Source of the DNA: HXMU1420-2 sp034670145
GTDB lineage: Bacteria; Pseudomonadota; Alphaproteobacteria; Rhodobacterales; Rhodobacteraceae
DNA length: 64,000 nt
Assembly: GCA_034670145.1 (NCBI GenBank)
Contig: JAXMOA010000005.1
Span: 221,123-285,122, forward strand
Direction of reading: 5' to 3'
Shown: piece by piece, positions 53,351 to 63,000 of the stretch
Numbering within the stretch: the first letter of the stretch is position 1
Layout: every line of letters begins with the position of its first letter
Notes under the pieces: generated by a model
What the model was told of the DNA's origin: nothing
Seen by the model: the letters and a program-made list of their open reading frames with translations, nothing else
Databases searched by the model: none
Position numbers and translations under genes: made by a program

Positions 53351-53530
53351 TCACGCGTCCAGATGACGCTCTGCCGCTTCGATCAGCTCTGCCACCCGCG
53401 CCGCATCGCCAATCTCATGCGACAACAGCAAGGCAAGCTTGGCCAGGAACAGCTCGGATTTCTCCGCCCCGACGCGGTCAATGGTCAGGGCAAGGCGATC
53501 GTAAACGGTTTCGACATCGGCTGGCGTCAT
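53351..53530 (-). CDS. DUF2783 domain protein
   Basis: 59 residues: MTPADVETVYDRLALTIDRV followed by an acidic/leucine-rich helical part (FLAKLALLLSHEIGDAARVA, ELIEAAERHLDA). Matches DUF2783, small proteins found next to FAD monooxygenases in Rhodobacterales. Its ATG overlaps the TGA of the preceding FAD oxidoreductase gene (TCAT at 53527-53530). It may be an accessory or adaptor of the monooxygenase; function is unknown. Confidence 0.8.
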   Translation of the reverse strand: MTPADVETVYDRLALTIDRVGAEKSELFLAKLALLLSHEIGDAARVAELIEAAERHLDA

Positions 53531-55137
53531 GGGCGGGCCCCTCCGGTTGCGTGGATCAGCCCGTCGCGGATGGCGTCGGGGGTGGCCTTGTGCCAGCGCG
53601 CGGCGATGTGCAGATCCGGGCGCACCAGATAGGCGCTGGCCGGTCCGGCGGACAGCTGCGCCGCCAGATCAGAGTCTGCGTCCAGCAGGATGCATGTGAC
53701 CTCTGGCAGGATCAGCGCGCGGGCCAGATCCGCATTGAACAGGATCACCGAAAATCCGGGCCCCAGCCGCTCGGTCAGATAGCCATCTGTCAGCCGCGCT
53801 TCGGGCAGCATGGCGCCAGCGGCGGGGCCGCTGACAAAGCCGGGGTCATCGTCGCAAATCACCGGGCTGTCCTGATAGGTATAGGGCGTCATTTGCCGGG
53901 GATTGGCCAATTGCCCGGCAAACGGATGGCTGAGCGCCAGGTTCAGCGCCGCATCGCGCATCAGCGCCAGCCCCCGCGTCGGCGGCGTCATGAAGCGCGC
54001 GGATTTGGAGGCATTGGCGAAAACGTCCAGCGTCGCGCCGCGCCGTTCGGGTGTATAGCTGTCCAGAAGCGCCGGTGCGGCCTTGCCCTGCACCACCCAG
54101 GCGAGCTTCCATCCGACGTTATGGGCATCCGCCAACCCATTGTTCAGCCCGCGCACCCCAAAGATGGGCACGATATGCGCCGAGTCGCCGACAAAGAACA
54201 CCCGACCGTCGCGGTAATTCTCCAGCGCCAGGGTATTGGCGGAATAGATGCTCCACCATTCCAGCTGCCAGTCACCGTCATAGCCGATCTCTTCCAGCAC
54301 CGCCGTGACCGAGGCCCGCACGGTGTCTTCCTGCACGGCTTTGGCTTCATCCTCGCCTTCGGCCAGCTGGTAGTCGATGCGCCAGATATTGTCGGGCTGT
54401 TTGTGGATCAGGATTGTGGCCCCGCGCCGGCAATCGGGGTCGAACAGGGCGCGCCGGATTGTCGGATAGTCATGCGCCATTTGCACATCGGCAATCACAT
54501 AGCGGCCTTCGTAATTATCCCCCTGCAAACGCAGGCCGCGCATCTTGCGCATTTCGCTGCGCGCGCCATCCGCCGCCAGAACCCAATCCGCCGTCATCGC
54601 ATAGCTGCCCTGCGGGTCGCGCACCGTCAGGCGGACACCCGCCTCGACATCCTGCGTCGCGACAACCCGGCTCTGCCAGCGCAGCTCGATCAGGGGCTCC
54701 TGCGCCACGGCCTCCCACAGGAACTGCTCGATATATTGCTGCTGGAGATTGTACATCGGGCGGTATTTTTCCTGCGCACTGTCCGGCATCTGGAACTCCA
54801 GCACCTGCCTGCCCCGATAAAAGCTGCGCCCGGTGGTCCAGCCCAATGCCTTTTGCAGGAACCGGTCAACCGCGCCGATACGGTCAAAGATGTGAAAACT
54901 GGAGCGGGCGACGCAGATCGCCCTGCTGCCGTCATTGAAGGTTGATTTCGCCTCGAGGATGACCGAGCGGATGCCCTCTTTCGCCAGCGACAATGCGGCG
55001 GTCAGACCAATCGGGCCAGCCCCTACAATGGCCACGGGCACGGGCCCGGACAGGTGATCGCGCGGCTGCTGCGGTGCCTCGAACTGCGGGTAGGTGAAAT
55101 ACAGCGAGTCTGTTTCGTCTCTGCCGGCGGGCCTCAT
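53527..55137 (-). CDS. FAD-dependent aromatic monooxygenase (MhpA/PheA-like)
   Basis: 536 residues, class A flavoprotein hydroxylase. The GxGxxG motif PVAIVGAGPIGLTAALSLAK is at residues ~34-53, the DG motif is VLAADGARSEMRK, and the GD motif is RVFFVGDSAHIVPIFGVRGL with LNNGLADAHN. A C-terminal thioredoxin-like domain (VILFNADLARALILPEV) fits PheA/TfdB/MhpA relatives. It hydroxylates an aromatic ring using NAD(P)H and O2; the substrate is not determined. It lies 34 bases after the MarR gene and is coupled to DUF2783. Confidence 0.87.
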   Translation of the reverse strand: MRPAGRDETDSLYFTYPQFEAPQQPRDHLSGPVPVAIVGAGPIGLTAALSLAKEGIRSVILEAKSTFNDGSRAICVARSSFHIFDRIGAVDRFLQKALGWTTGRSFYRGRQVLEFQMPDSAQEKYRPMYNLQQQYIEQFLWEAVAQEPLIELRWQSRVVATQDVEAGVRLTVRDPQGSYAMTADWVLAADGARSEMRKMRGLRLQGDNYEGRYVIADVQMAHDYPTIRRALFDPDCRRGATILIHKQPDNIWRIDYQLAEGEDEAKAVQEDTVRASVTAVLEEIGYDGDWQLEWWSIYSANTLALENYRDGRVFFVGDSAHIVPIFGVRGLNNGLADAHNVGWKLAWVVQGKAAPALLDSYTPERRGATLDVFANASKSARFMTPPTRGLALMRDAALNLALSHPFAGQLANPRQMTPYTYQDSPVICDDDPGFVSGPAAGAMLPEARLTDGYLTERLGPGFSVILFNADLARALILPEVTCILLDADSDLAAQLSAGPASAYLVRPDLHIAARWHKATPDAIRDGLIHATGGARP

Positions 55138-55171
55138 CGTGTCATGCTCCGGGTCCTGTCATGTGCCTGTG

Positions 55172-55642
55172 TCATGCGGGGGCATCCTCGATCCGCAATA
55201 CCATTTGCATCAGCTGAACCAGCGCGTCCCGGTCGCTATCCGACAGGTTGCACAGAATTTCCGCCTGCAGGGCCGCCACCAGGGGCCAGACCTGCTGAAG
55301 CAATGCGGTTCCGGTGGGCGTGAGATAGAGGTTGAAGGCGCGCCTGTCGGTCTCGCTGGGCTGGCGTTGGATCAGGGCTTTCTGCTCCAGCCGTTTGACA
55401 ACGCCGCCGATGGTGGCCCGGTCATAGGCGATCTGCCCGGCCAGCGTCGCCTGATCAATCCCCGGCGCATCGGCCAGCCGCGCCAACGCGGAAAACTGCA
55501 CCGGCGTGAGGTCATGGCCCGCCGCCTTCAACCGCTGCTGAAACACAGCCGTTGAATGCTGGTTGAGCCGCCGGATCAGGTGCCCGGGCATGTCGAACAA
55601 GGTTGGCGCCATTTTGCGGTCCGCTAATTGATATGCATACAT
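55172..55642 (-). CDS. MarR-family transcriptional regulator
   Basis: 156 residues from ATG 55642; an in-frame ATG at 55612 (MAPTLFDMPGHLIRRLNQ) is also plausible, because the first operator overlaps the 55642 start. Winged HTH: TPVQFSALARLADAPGIDQA, IAYDRATIGGVVKRLEQKAL, QRQPSETDRRAFNLYLTPTG. The MPGHLIRRL start is typical of regulators of aromatic degradation. It is likely a repressor of both divergent monooxygenase operons, relieved by an aromatic ligand. Confidence 0.9.
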   Translation of the reverse strand: MYAYQLADRKMAPTLFDMPGHLIRRLNQHSTAVFQQRLKAAGHDLTPVQFSALARLADAPGIDQATLAGQIAYDRATIGGVVKRLEQKALIQRQPSETDRRAFNLYLTPTGTALLQQVWPLVAALQAEILCNLSDSDRDALVQLMQMVLRIEDAPA

Positions 55643-55695
55643 ACTATCTTGACAGACGCAGATGGCGTCCGCTATTTAGTATGCATACACACTAA
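55631..55695. promoter_or_regulatory. Two MarR-operator-like sites between divergent operons
   Basis: ATATGCATACATACTAT (55631-55647) and TAGTATGCATACACACTAA (55677-55695) share the core ATGCATAC. The second contains a perfect 10-bp palindrome GTATGCATAC (55679-55688). They are spaced 46-48 bases apart, in the divergent region between the MarR and mobA-like genes. Binding by the MarR protein is inferred. Confidence 0.65.
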
Positions 55696-55710
55696 CTGAG
55701 GCCATCTCAA

Positions 55711-57675
55711 ATGCAATATCACCTGAACGGTTTCAACAGCGGCGATCCCGCGCGCCGCGCTGCCCGGCCCGCGGCGGCCCAAGCGCCTGACGCTGTCGAT
55801 GTGCTGATTGTTGGCTGTGGCCCTGCCGGCCTGACGCTGGCCGCGCAGTTGGCTGCCTTTCCCCAGATCACCACCCGGATCACAGAGCGCAAACCCGGCC
55901 CGCTGGAGGTCGGACAGGCCGATGGACTGGCCTGCCGGTCGCTGGAGATGTTCGAGGCCTTTGGATTTGCCGAGAAGGTTCTGAAGGAAAGCTATTGGGT
56001 CAACGAGGTCGCCTTTTGGCGCCCCGGCGCCGATGGCACCGGGCTGAGCCGGGCGGACCGCATTCAGGATGTGGAGGATGACCTGTCCGAGATGCCGCAT
56101 GTCATCCTCAATCAGGCCCGTGTGCATGATTTTTACCTCGAAACGATGCGGCAGTCGGCCCACCGGCTGGAGCCGGATTACAACCGTGAACTGATCGAGC
56201 TGATCCGGACGGACGCGCCGGATTATCCGGTGACAGCGACCTTTCGATGTTTGGAGGACCCAGAGCGCCACGAAACCATCCGCGCGCGGTTTGTGGTGGG
56301 ATGTGACGGCGCGCGCAGTGCGGTGCGCCACGCCATGGGCCATACGCTCAGGGGCGAGGCCGCGCGCCAGCTGTGGGGGGTGATGGACGTGCTGGCGGTG
56401 ACGGATTTTCCCGACATCCGGCTGAAATCCGCAATCCAGTCTGCCGAAGATGGCAGCATTCTCATCATCCCGCGCGAAGGTGGCTACATGGTGCGGATGT
56501 ATATCGAACTGGACGCGCTGCAGGGTGATGAACGGGCCGCTGACCGCAATGTGACGGCGGATATGTTGATCGAAAAGGCGCGTTCGATCCTCGCGCCTTA
56601 CCAGCTGGAGGTGCATGAGGTGGCCTGGTGGTCGGCCTATGAAATCGGCCAACGGGTTTGCGATGCCTTTGACGATATAGCGGCCGAGGCGCGGGGCACG
56701 CGGATACCGCGTCTGTTCATCGCCGGCGACGCCTGCCACACCCATAGTCCGAAAGCCGGTCAGGGGATGAATGTCTCGATGGCCGACACATTTAACCTGG
56801 GCTGGAAACTGGCCGCTGTGCTGCGCGGGCAGGCCCGGCCGGACGTATTGGACACCTACTCGGCAGAGCGCCGCGCCAAGGCCAAGGAGCTGATCGAGTT
56901 TGACAAGGACATGGCCCGCCTGTTCAGCGCCAAACCCGAAAACGCCGCGCAGGCCGCGCAGTTTCAGAAGTATTTCAAAAAGCATGGCCGCTATACCGCT
57001 GGCATCGAAACCCGCTATGATCCGGCTTTGCTGACCGGCAGCGATCAGCATCAGGCGCTGGCGGCTGGCTATCGCGTCGGTATGCGGTTTCATTCCGCCC
57101 CCGTGATCCGGCTGGGCGATGCCCGCCCCATGCAGCTGGGTCACACGCTGCGGGCCGATGGCCGCTGGCGCCTGATCGCCTTTGCGCCCAGCGGCGACAC
57201 CGGACAGGAACAGGGCGCAGTCGCGCAACTGTGCAGCTATGTCGCTGATGGGCTGGCGCCGCGCTTCACCCCGCCACAGGACGACGTTGACAGCCTGTTC
57301 GACCTGCGCGCCGTATTCCAGAGCGCGCACCGCGATCTGCAACCAGAGACCCTGCCCAAGGCCTTGTTGCCGCGCAAAGGCAAATACGGGCTGATCGACT
57401 ATGAAAAGGTCTTTTGCCCCGATCTGAAACACGGCCCCGACCTGTTCGACCATCGCGGCATTGACCGTCTGCGCGGCGCGCTGGTGATCGTGCGCCCGGA
57501 CCAGTTCGTGGCGCAGGTGCTGCCGCTGGAGGCGCATGACGCGGTGGCGGCGTTCTTTGACGGGTTCCTGATTCCGGTTGCCTCCCCTGTCCGCACGCAG
57601 GCCACCACACAGGCCACCACACAGGCCACCACACGGGCCACCACACAGGCCCCCGCCCCAGCCAAAGGCCCCTGA
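55711..57675 (+). CDS. mobA: FAD-dependent 3-hydroxybenzoate 4-monooxygenase-like enzyme
   Basis: 654 residues, phenol-hydroxylase-type class A monooxygenase. GxGxxG in VDVLIVGCGPAGLTLAAQLA (residues ~29-48), DG motif FVVGCDGARSAVRHAMGH, GD motif LFIAGDACHTHSPKAGQGMN. A long C-terminal thioredoxin-like domain (FHSAPVIRLGDARPMQLG; HRGIDRLRGALVIVRPDQFV) matches 3-hydroxybenzoate 4-hydroxylase (MobA). It converts 3-hydroxybenzoate to protocatechuate, if correctly assigned. The last ~25 residues are a Thr/Gln/Ala repeat tail from a 12-bp microsatellite. It is divergent from marR, with operator-like sites in between. Confidence 0.85.
   Translation: MQYHLNGFNSGDPARRAARPAAAQAPDAVDVLIVGCGPAGLTLAAQLAAFPQITTRITERKPGPLEVGQADGLACRSLEMFEAFGFAEKVLKESYWVNEVAFWRPGADGTGLSRADRIQDVEDDLSEMPHVILNQARVHDFYLETMRQSAHRLEPDYNRELIELIRTDAPDYPVTATFRCLEDPERHETIRARFVVGCDGARSAVRHAMGHTLRGEAARQLWGVMDVLAVTDFPDIRLKSAIQSAEDGSILIIPREGGYMVRMYIELDALQGDERAADRNVTADMLIEKARSILAPYQLEVHEVAWWSAYEIGQRVCDAFDDIAAEARGTRIPRLFIAGDACHTHSPKAGQGMNVSMADTFNLGWKLAAVLRGQARPDVLDTYSAERRAKAKELIEFDKDMARLFSAKPENAAQAAQFQKYFKKHGRYTAGIETRYDPALLTGSDQHQALAAGYRVGMRFHSAPVIRLGDARPMQLGHTLRADGRWRLIAFAPSGDTGQEQGAVAQLCSYVADGLAPRFTPPQDDVDSLFDLRAVFQSAHRDLQPETLPKALLPRKGKYGLIDYEKVFCPDLKHGPDLFDHRGIDRLRGALVIVRPDQFVAQVLPLEAHDAVAAFFDGFLIPVASPVRTQATTQATTQATTRATTQAPAPAKGP
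57598..57645 (+). repeat. Four 12-bp tandem repeats in the mobA 3' end
   Basis: CAGGCCACCACA at 57598-57609, 57610-57621 and 57622-57633, then CGGGCCACCACA at 57634-57645. They encode a Gln-Ala-Thr-Thr type tail. Length is likely variable between strains. Confidence 0.9.
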
Positions 57676-57689
57676 CCCGGCGCCGCAGG

Positions 57690-58014
57690 ACAGGACGCGC
57701 GGGGGCAAATTGTCGGTGCCTCGGCCGCGGTCGCGCAATATCACCCGGACCACGCCAAGGCGCAAAAGGTCTGGTGGGGCATGCTCGCCACTGATCCAAA
57801 CCGGCGTGGCCAAGGCATCGCGCTGTTGCTTGGGGCCATGGCCTTGCAGGCGATCCAGCAGAAATACGGCTATAGCGCCTGTTTCACAGGTATTCGCGAG
57901 GGCAACACGCCCTCCGAAGCGCTGTGTTCAAAACTGGCACTGTCGCCCAGTCCGAACATCGACCTGATCGCAATCTACCCCCCTGCGTTTTCGGGCGGAC
58001 AAATGACCAAATAG
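57690..58014 (+). pseudogene. GNAT acetyltransferase, N-terminally deleted
   Basis: The frame from about 57690 encodes IVGASAAVAQYHPDHAKAQK, WWGMLATDPNRRGQGIALLL (acetyl-CoA loop RRGQGIA), GYSACFTGIREGNTPSEALC and IAIYPPAFSGGQMTK. It is the C-terminal ~105 residues of a GNAT protein and runs to a proper stop. The N-terminal half is missing and the mobA repeat tail abuts it, so a deletion joined the two genes. The internal ATG at 57781 is not a natural start. Confidence 0.75.
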
Positions 58015-58149
58015 GCCGCGTGACCCCATGCGCCTTGGATGATCCCGCCCGCACCCCGGCAAAGATTTCAACGCGTTAAACGACAAGCGGTGTTTCAAGT
58101 GTTTCGCATCCTGCTCTAAGCTGGCCGTGACCCAAGATCAGGACCGAAC

Positions 58150-58620
58150 ATGAGCAAGCTGCATTTCATTCAGACCGGAGGGACCATCGACAAGGATTAC
58201 CTGACCGATGACACCAATCGGGCCTATAATTTCGTGATCGGCGAAGCGGCCTTCCACCCTATCCTGCGCCGCGCGGAAACCAGCGCGCCGCACAGCTTTG
58301 CCACCGCTTGCCAGAAAGACAGTTCGGACATGGACGACCAGGATCGCGATACGATCCGCCAGATGGTCCTGCGGGCCGAGGCAGACAGGGTCATCATCAC
58401 CCACGGCACCGACACGCTGCATCTGACCGCCCGGCACCTGTCGGATATCCCGCATAAGGTGATCATCCTGACCGGCGCTCTGAAACCAGAGCGGTTGCGC
58501 GATTCAGATGCGGATTTCAACCTTGGCATGGCCGTCGGCGCAATCCCGCACCTGCCCGCCGGCGTCTACATCGCCCTGGGCGGACAGGTAAGACACTGGT
58601 CAGCCCATCGGCCGAAGTAA
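58150..58620 (+). CDS. Short (single-domain) asparaginase-family protein
   Basis: 156 residues equal to the N-terminal domain of type I/II asparaginases. The first catalytic threonine motif is FIQTGGTIDKDY (residues 7-18), the second is VIITHGTDTLHLTARHL, and LTGALKPERLRDSDADFNLG follows. Stand-alone single-domain members of about 160 residues exist, so it is probably complete, though the usual C-terminal domain is absent. Its end (GGQVRHWSAHRPK) keeps the family's terminal Gly-x-Val-x-x-Trp. Activity is uncertain. AGGA lies before the ATG. Confidence 0.8.
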   Translation: MSKLHFIQTGGTIDKDYLTDDTNRAYNFVIGEAAFHPILRRAETSAPHSFATACQKDSSDMDDQDRDTIRQMVLRAEADRVIITHGTDTLHLTARHLSDIPHKVIILTGALKPERLRDSDADFNLGMAVGAIPHLPAGVYIALGGQVRHWSAHRPK

Positions 58621-58699
58621 CACCGCTCTGCGGCTCTTTTTACGATGAGCCGAACGCAGCGGGCGTCATATCCGAAACAAGGCGACAAAAAGGCGCTTT

Positions 58700-59155
58700 T
58701 TACTTCAGCTTCTCTTTGGTGCACTTACCATAAGTTCGCGGCTCATTGTCGGCAGAGGAGAGGGTGCCACTCATCTGCGCGCGCCCCTTGCGTTCATCAA
58801 GCCGTATCCGATAAAACGCAGTTAACGTGGAATTTCCACTTGCTCGCAATTCAAGCGACCAGCGCGCGACATAGACACCGGGATTGGGCTGCTGCATGTC
58901 GATCAGCATCGCGCGATCATTGTTCGCCGCCATGACAGGACCATCCAGAATCACCATTTTCTTTTGCTCCGGGAAGATCCAGTAGAAACCGTCATAGGGC
59001 ATCCAGCCGCCCGTATCCCTGCTTTCATATTTGCAATAAAAACCTTCTTTGCCCTTGATGGAGAAGTCTTTGGATTGCGCCATTGTAGCAAAGACAAGAC
59101 AACAAAAGGCCAGGATCCCCTTGGCAAAAACCCCGGCGTTACAAACGCGTTTCAT
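58700..59155 (-). CDS. Small secreted hypothetical protein A
   Basis: 151 residues. The signal peptide (GILAFCCLVFATMAQS) exports it. The mature chain is beta-rich with two cysteines that could pair (FYCKYESRDTGGW and YGKCTKEKLK). I do not recognise the family. Spacing of the cysteines, the GW after the first, and the basic tail after the second match its upstream neighbour at 59233-59664, so the two look paralogous. It is second in the pair; the gap of 77 bases suggests an operon. Confidence 0.65.
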   Translation of the reverse strand: MKRVCNAGVFAKGILAFCCLVFATMAQSKDFSIKGKEGFYCKYESRDTGGWMPYDGFYWIFPEQKKMVILDGPVMAANNDRAMLIDMQQPNPGVYVARWSLELRASGNSTLTAFYRIRLDERKGRAQMSGTLSSADNEPRTYGKCTKEKLK

Positions 59156-59232
59156 CGTATTTTCCTTGGTTGCATAGGTTGCATATCATGCGATTCGCCC
59201 GTCAAACTGGTCGCTGGATCGAGCGAACTCCG

Positions 59233-59664
59233 TTAGCTCTTTGATTTATATGGCTTACAGGGGCCCACTCCTTTGGGCGGCGGCATGTCCATACCCCCTC
59301 GCAAGTAAACCCGCATGCGCAAAGCCTTGTCGATAAATGAATAGGTCGCGACATAGGTGGCCGTGACCCGTTGGTTCCGATTGGACAGATTGATATCCTT
59401 GACATCCCATTCAAAGGTTATCTTTTTGTCCGTTCGTTCGATCACCTTGGCCTGCAGTACGTCACCGTGGTATTTTGCAATATAGCCGTCATAAACAAAA
59501 ACCGTCAGAGGATTCTCCTGGATCTCGAACATTACTTTTGACGAAATCCACCCGGCATCGGTTGTCGGACGCGTCTTACATTCATAAACGGCTGCGTAAA
59601 CAGGTCCGGCAAGAACAGATTGGGCGGCCAGGAAACATCCAGCCATCAAGGAAGCGAGCCGCAT
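59233..59664 (-). CDS. Small secreted hypothetical protein B
   Basis: 143 residues from ATG 59664, chosen because AGGG lies 8 bases upstream; ATG 59679 is in frame. Signal peptide: LASLMAGCFLAAQSVLAGP. The mature part has YECKTRPTTDAGWISSKVMF near the start and VGPCKPYKSK at the end, with beta-strand-like alternation between. Like protein A it has a Cys...Cys frame and a GW motif. It is probably periplasmic or secreted, of unknown function. Confidence 0.65.
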   Translation of the reverse strand: MRLASLMAGCFLAAQSVLAGPVYAAVYECKTRPTTDAGWISSKVMFEIQENPLTVFVYDGYIAKYHGDVLQAKVIERTDKKITFEWDVKDINLSNRNQRVTATYVATYSFIDKALRMRVYLRGGMDMPPPKGVGPCKPYKSKS

Positions 59665-60095
59665 GATAGGAACCCTCATTAAAAATTGATCACGATTCTG
59701 TTTTCAATATAAATCCAGCCAATTTGAGCACAAGTTCGATCTTACGTCATATTGGTTTGAAATCACGCCAACAGCCGGATGTTGACGATAGCGAATCTTC
59801 CTCCACATTTTTCGGGCATTTTCCCACAAAAATGGATGACCCTATCAGATTCGAAACCCGGCATCGTTTCATTCGGCAATAACACAGTAGTCGCCTTTAG
59901 GGATAATCTTTGCGATTCCAGCATGAAGACTGGGTGGCGTAAACAATTGGTCCGGTGATCGTTGCAGAGGTCCGCGTCGACATACAGTAGACTAGTAGAC
60001 CAGCTCTTGCCTTGCTACCGTCAAAGCGCCACTAGTCAGGAGACCACTGAACCCGGTCGACGTTCTGCCAGCAACAGCCCAACGGTGACCCATTT
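59665..60095. other. 431-base stretch without a gene
   Basis: AT-richer than the surroundings. It probably holds the promoters of the secreted-protein pair (leftward) and of the helicase gene (rightward). A short repetitive motif, AGTAGACTAGTAGAC, occurs at 59985-59999. No RNA gene is recognised. Confidence 0.5.
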
Positions 60096-63000
60096 ATGGC
60101 CGCTACACTATGCAACATCCTGAAGTATTGGCGGGCATCTCTGGCGGATGGCGCGCTGGGCGAAGGGACGTTCCGGGCGCTGGATCAAAAAAGGTTTTTG
60201 GTGCTCCCGCATGACGCGCTAGCGACAGGCAAACTCTCCGACCAGCTGGTCCAGGCACTGTTTCGTGACAAAGGATCGGCTCAAACAGTCTCGGTTCGCT
60301 TCTGGCCATTGGTGACAGCCCGCAAAACCTCTCATGCCGCGTGGCGCGCGGATGGAATGCCGGAAATCGTCGCCCCCGTGGTCACAGAAGGCTTTGTGGA
60401 TAAGGCAGGAAGGATCGTGCCAACGCGCAGTGCCATCGCACGCGACCTGCTGACTCCATTGCCGCGGGGGGCCTTTGCCCTTGGATCGGTTGAAGCGCTT
60501 GACACTTTTCTCACCACAACGCCCCTCCCCAGCACAACGACTGTTCCGAATTGGCAGGACTACCGCCAGCATTGCCGCCAAATGGTCGATGCTCTGGCGC
60601 CCGGCTGGCCCGCTGGCGATAAACAGTATTTGCCAATTGGAACCGGTTTCATCGAGGCGTCGGAGGGCGCCCATGCAACGGTACGCGGACTATTGGAGCT
60701 ATATGACAGACTGCTGGCCGATGAACCGAATACGCCGCTGCTGCGCCAGATCGCATGGCCTCGCCAAAAGATCGCCCCAGAAGACAGTATCGACAAGGAT
60801 TTCGCCCGGCGCCTCGGGCACTCGAACCCGTATTTTCCCTTGGCTGAACAGCAACGGCAGGTTCTGGCCCGGCTCGACACGGCGGACAATGGCGAAGTCA
60901 TCGCGGTCAACGGCCCTCCGGGCACTGGCAAGACAACCTTGCTGCTCTCTGCAGTGGCAGGGCTTTGGGTAAAGGCCGCGCTTGCCGGGGGCGATCCGCC
61001 GGTGATTGTCGCGGCCTCTTCGAACAATCAGGCGGTCACCAATATCATCGACGCTTTCGGCAAGGATTTTGCCGCCGGCGAAGGCGTATTTGCCGGGCGT
61101 TGGCTGCCAGATATCGTGAGCTTTGGCATGTTCCTACCGTCGCACGCCCGGCGCAAGGACGCCGCGCGGCGCTACCAGACAGAGGCCTTCCAGGCAGAAT
61201 GCGAATCCGTCGCTTACTTCGAACGGGCGCGAACCGCTTGGCTGGACGCGGCGGGCAAGGCGTTCCCAGATGAAAAGGGCGCGGACATCGCCGGGTTTGT
61301 CGACAAGCTTCGGGATCGGTTGACCGAAGAGGCCGACAAGCTCCGACAGATCGACACGGCATTAGACCACCGCAGCACCTGCAACGCAGCCATGCTTGCA
61401 GAATTGGGCGAAGATCCAAAGGCAGAGCAGAACAGGCAAGCAGACGCAGTCCGTGCCAGCCAGGACAGAGTGGACCGTCTGACCGCCGGGCGCGCGGCAC
61501 TCGACAAGTATGTTGCCTCGGAATCCTGGCTCACCGACGTCTTTGGTTTCCTGCCCTCGGTCCAGCGAAAGCGCGCGCTAAGAGCACGGTTGGCGATCGG
61601 GGATCGGCTGGATGGTTTGCAGGGCATGAAACGCGTTGAGCATATTGAAGAGCGGGTATCGGACGCGCTGAAAGACGGGCAGAAGGCGCTGGCATCCGCC
61701 AAACAGCGCCTGGCCCGGACCGAGGATCTCATGCAGCAGGCAGCGGACAGCGACATGGCCTGGCGCAAGGCGACTGAGGCCTTCGGAGGCTCGGACGACC
61801 TGAACGCGCTTGAACGGCACGCGGACCTGGGCACCCGCTTCGACCTGTTCCTGCTCGCTACTCACTATTGGGAGGGGCGGTGGCTGATGGCCATGGCGGC
61901 CGATCTCGGCACCATCACCAGCGCGCATGACAAGACCGGGCGCAAGACCATCACACCACGCTGGAAGCGCCGAATGATGCTGACACCCTGCGCCGTTGCC
62001 ACCTTTGCCAGCCTGCCCGGAAAACTGTCTTGCAGCCGCTTTCAGGGCGGCAAATTCTCAAAAGAAAGCCTATACAATTTCATCGACCTGTTGATCGTCG
62101 ATGAAGCAGGGCAAGTGCTGCCCGAGGTCGCGGGCGCCTGTTTTGCATTGGCCAAATGCGCACTGGTCATCGGCGACACGCAACAGATCGAGCCGATCTC
62201 GGCCGTGCCCGTCCCTGTCGACATCGGCAACCTGAAGGACAGCGACTTGATCCACGGCGAGGCGGTGCCCCAACAACTGATCACCAGCGGCATCCGGTCG
62301 ACCGGCGGCAGCGCTATGCGACTGGCACAGCAGGCCTGCAGGTTCGCGCCTTGGCCGGAACTGGACCGCGGGCTCTACCTATTCGAACACCGTCGCTGCC
62401 ATGACGAGATTATCGGGTTCAGCAACGCCCTGTGCTACAAAGGCAAATTGCGTCCTATGCGCGGCCCTGCGCCGTCGGACGCCCCCCTTCCCGCGCTGGG
62501 GTACTTGCATGTCGAAGGCCGTGCCTTCACCAGAGGCGGCAGTCGCATCAACCCCGTCGAAGCCAGCACTATAGCCGCATGGCTAAAGCAGAACCGCGCG
62601 CTGTTGGAAGACCGATACAGCCGCCCATTGGAGCAGATTGTCGGGGTCGTCACCCCCTTTGGCCAGCAAGTGCAAGCCATCCGGGACGCCTGCGCCGCCG
62701 ATGGCATCACCATGTCGGGGCGCAACAGCATGACCGTCGGCACGGTCCATGCTCTGCAGGGTGCCGAACGTCCTGTCGTGATCTTTTCGCCGGTTTACTC
62801 CAAACACGCGGATGGCGGTTTCATCGACGCCTCTCCCAGCATGTTGAACGTGACCGTATCGCGTGCCAAGGACAGCTGCCTGATTTTTGGCGATATGGAC
62901 ACTCTGGCCACCGCCCGCAGCGGGTCCCCTCGTGCGTTGCTGTCAGAGTTCTTGACGGCCAAAGGCAAAGCCCTGGATTTTGCCCCGACACCTCGCCAGG

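Noticed and set aside
55672..57813. 713-residue minus-strand frame
   Set aside because: Antisense shadow of the monooxygenase gene.
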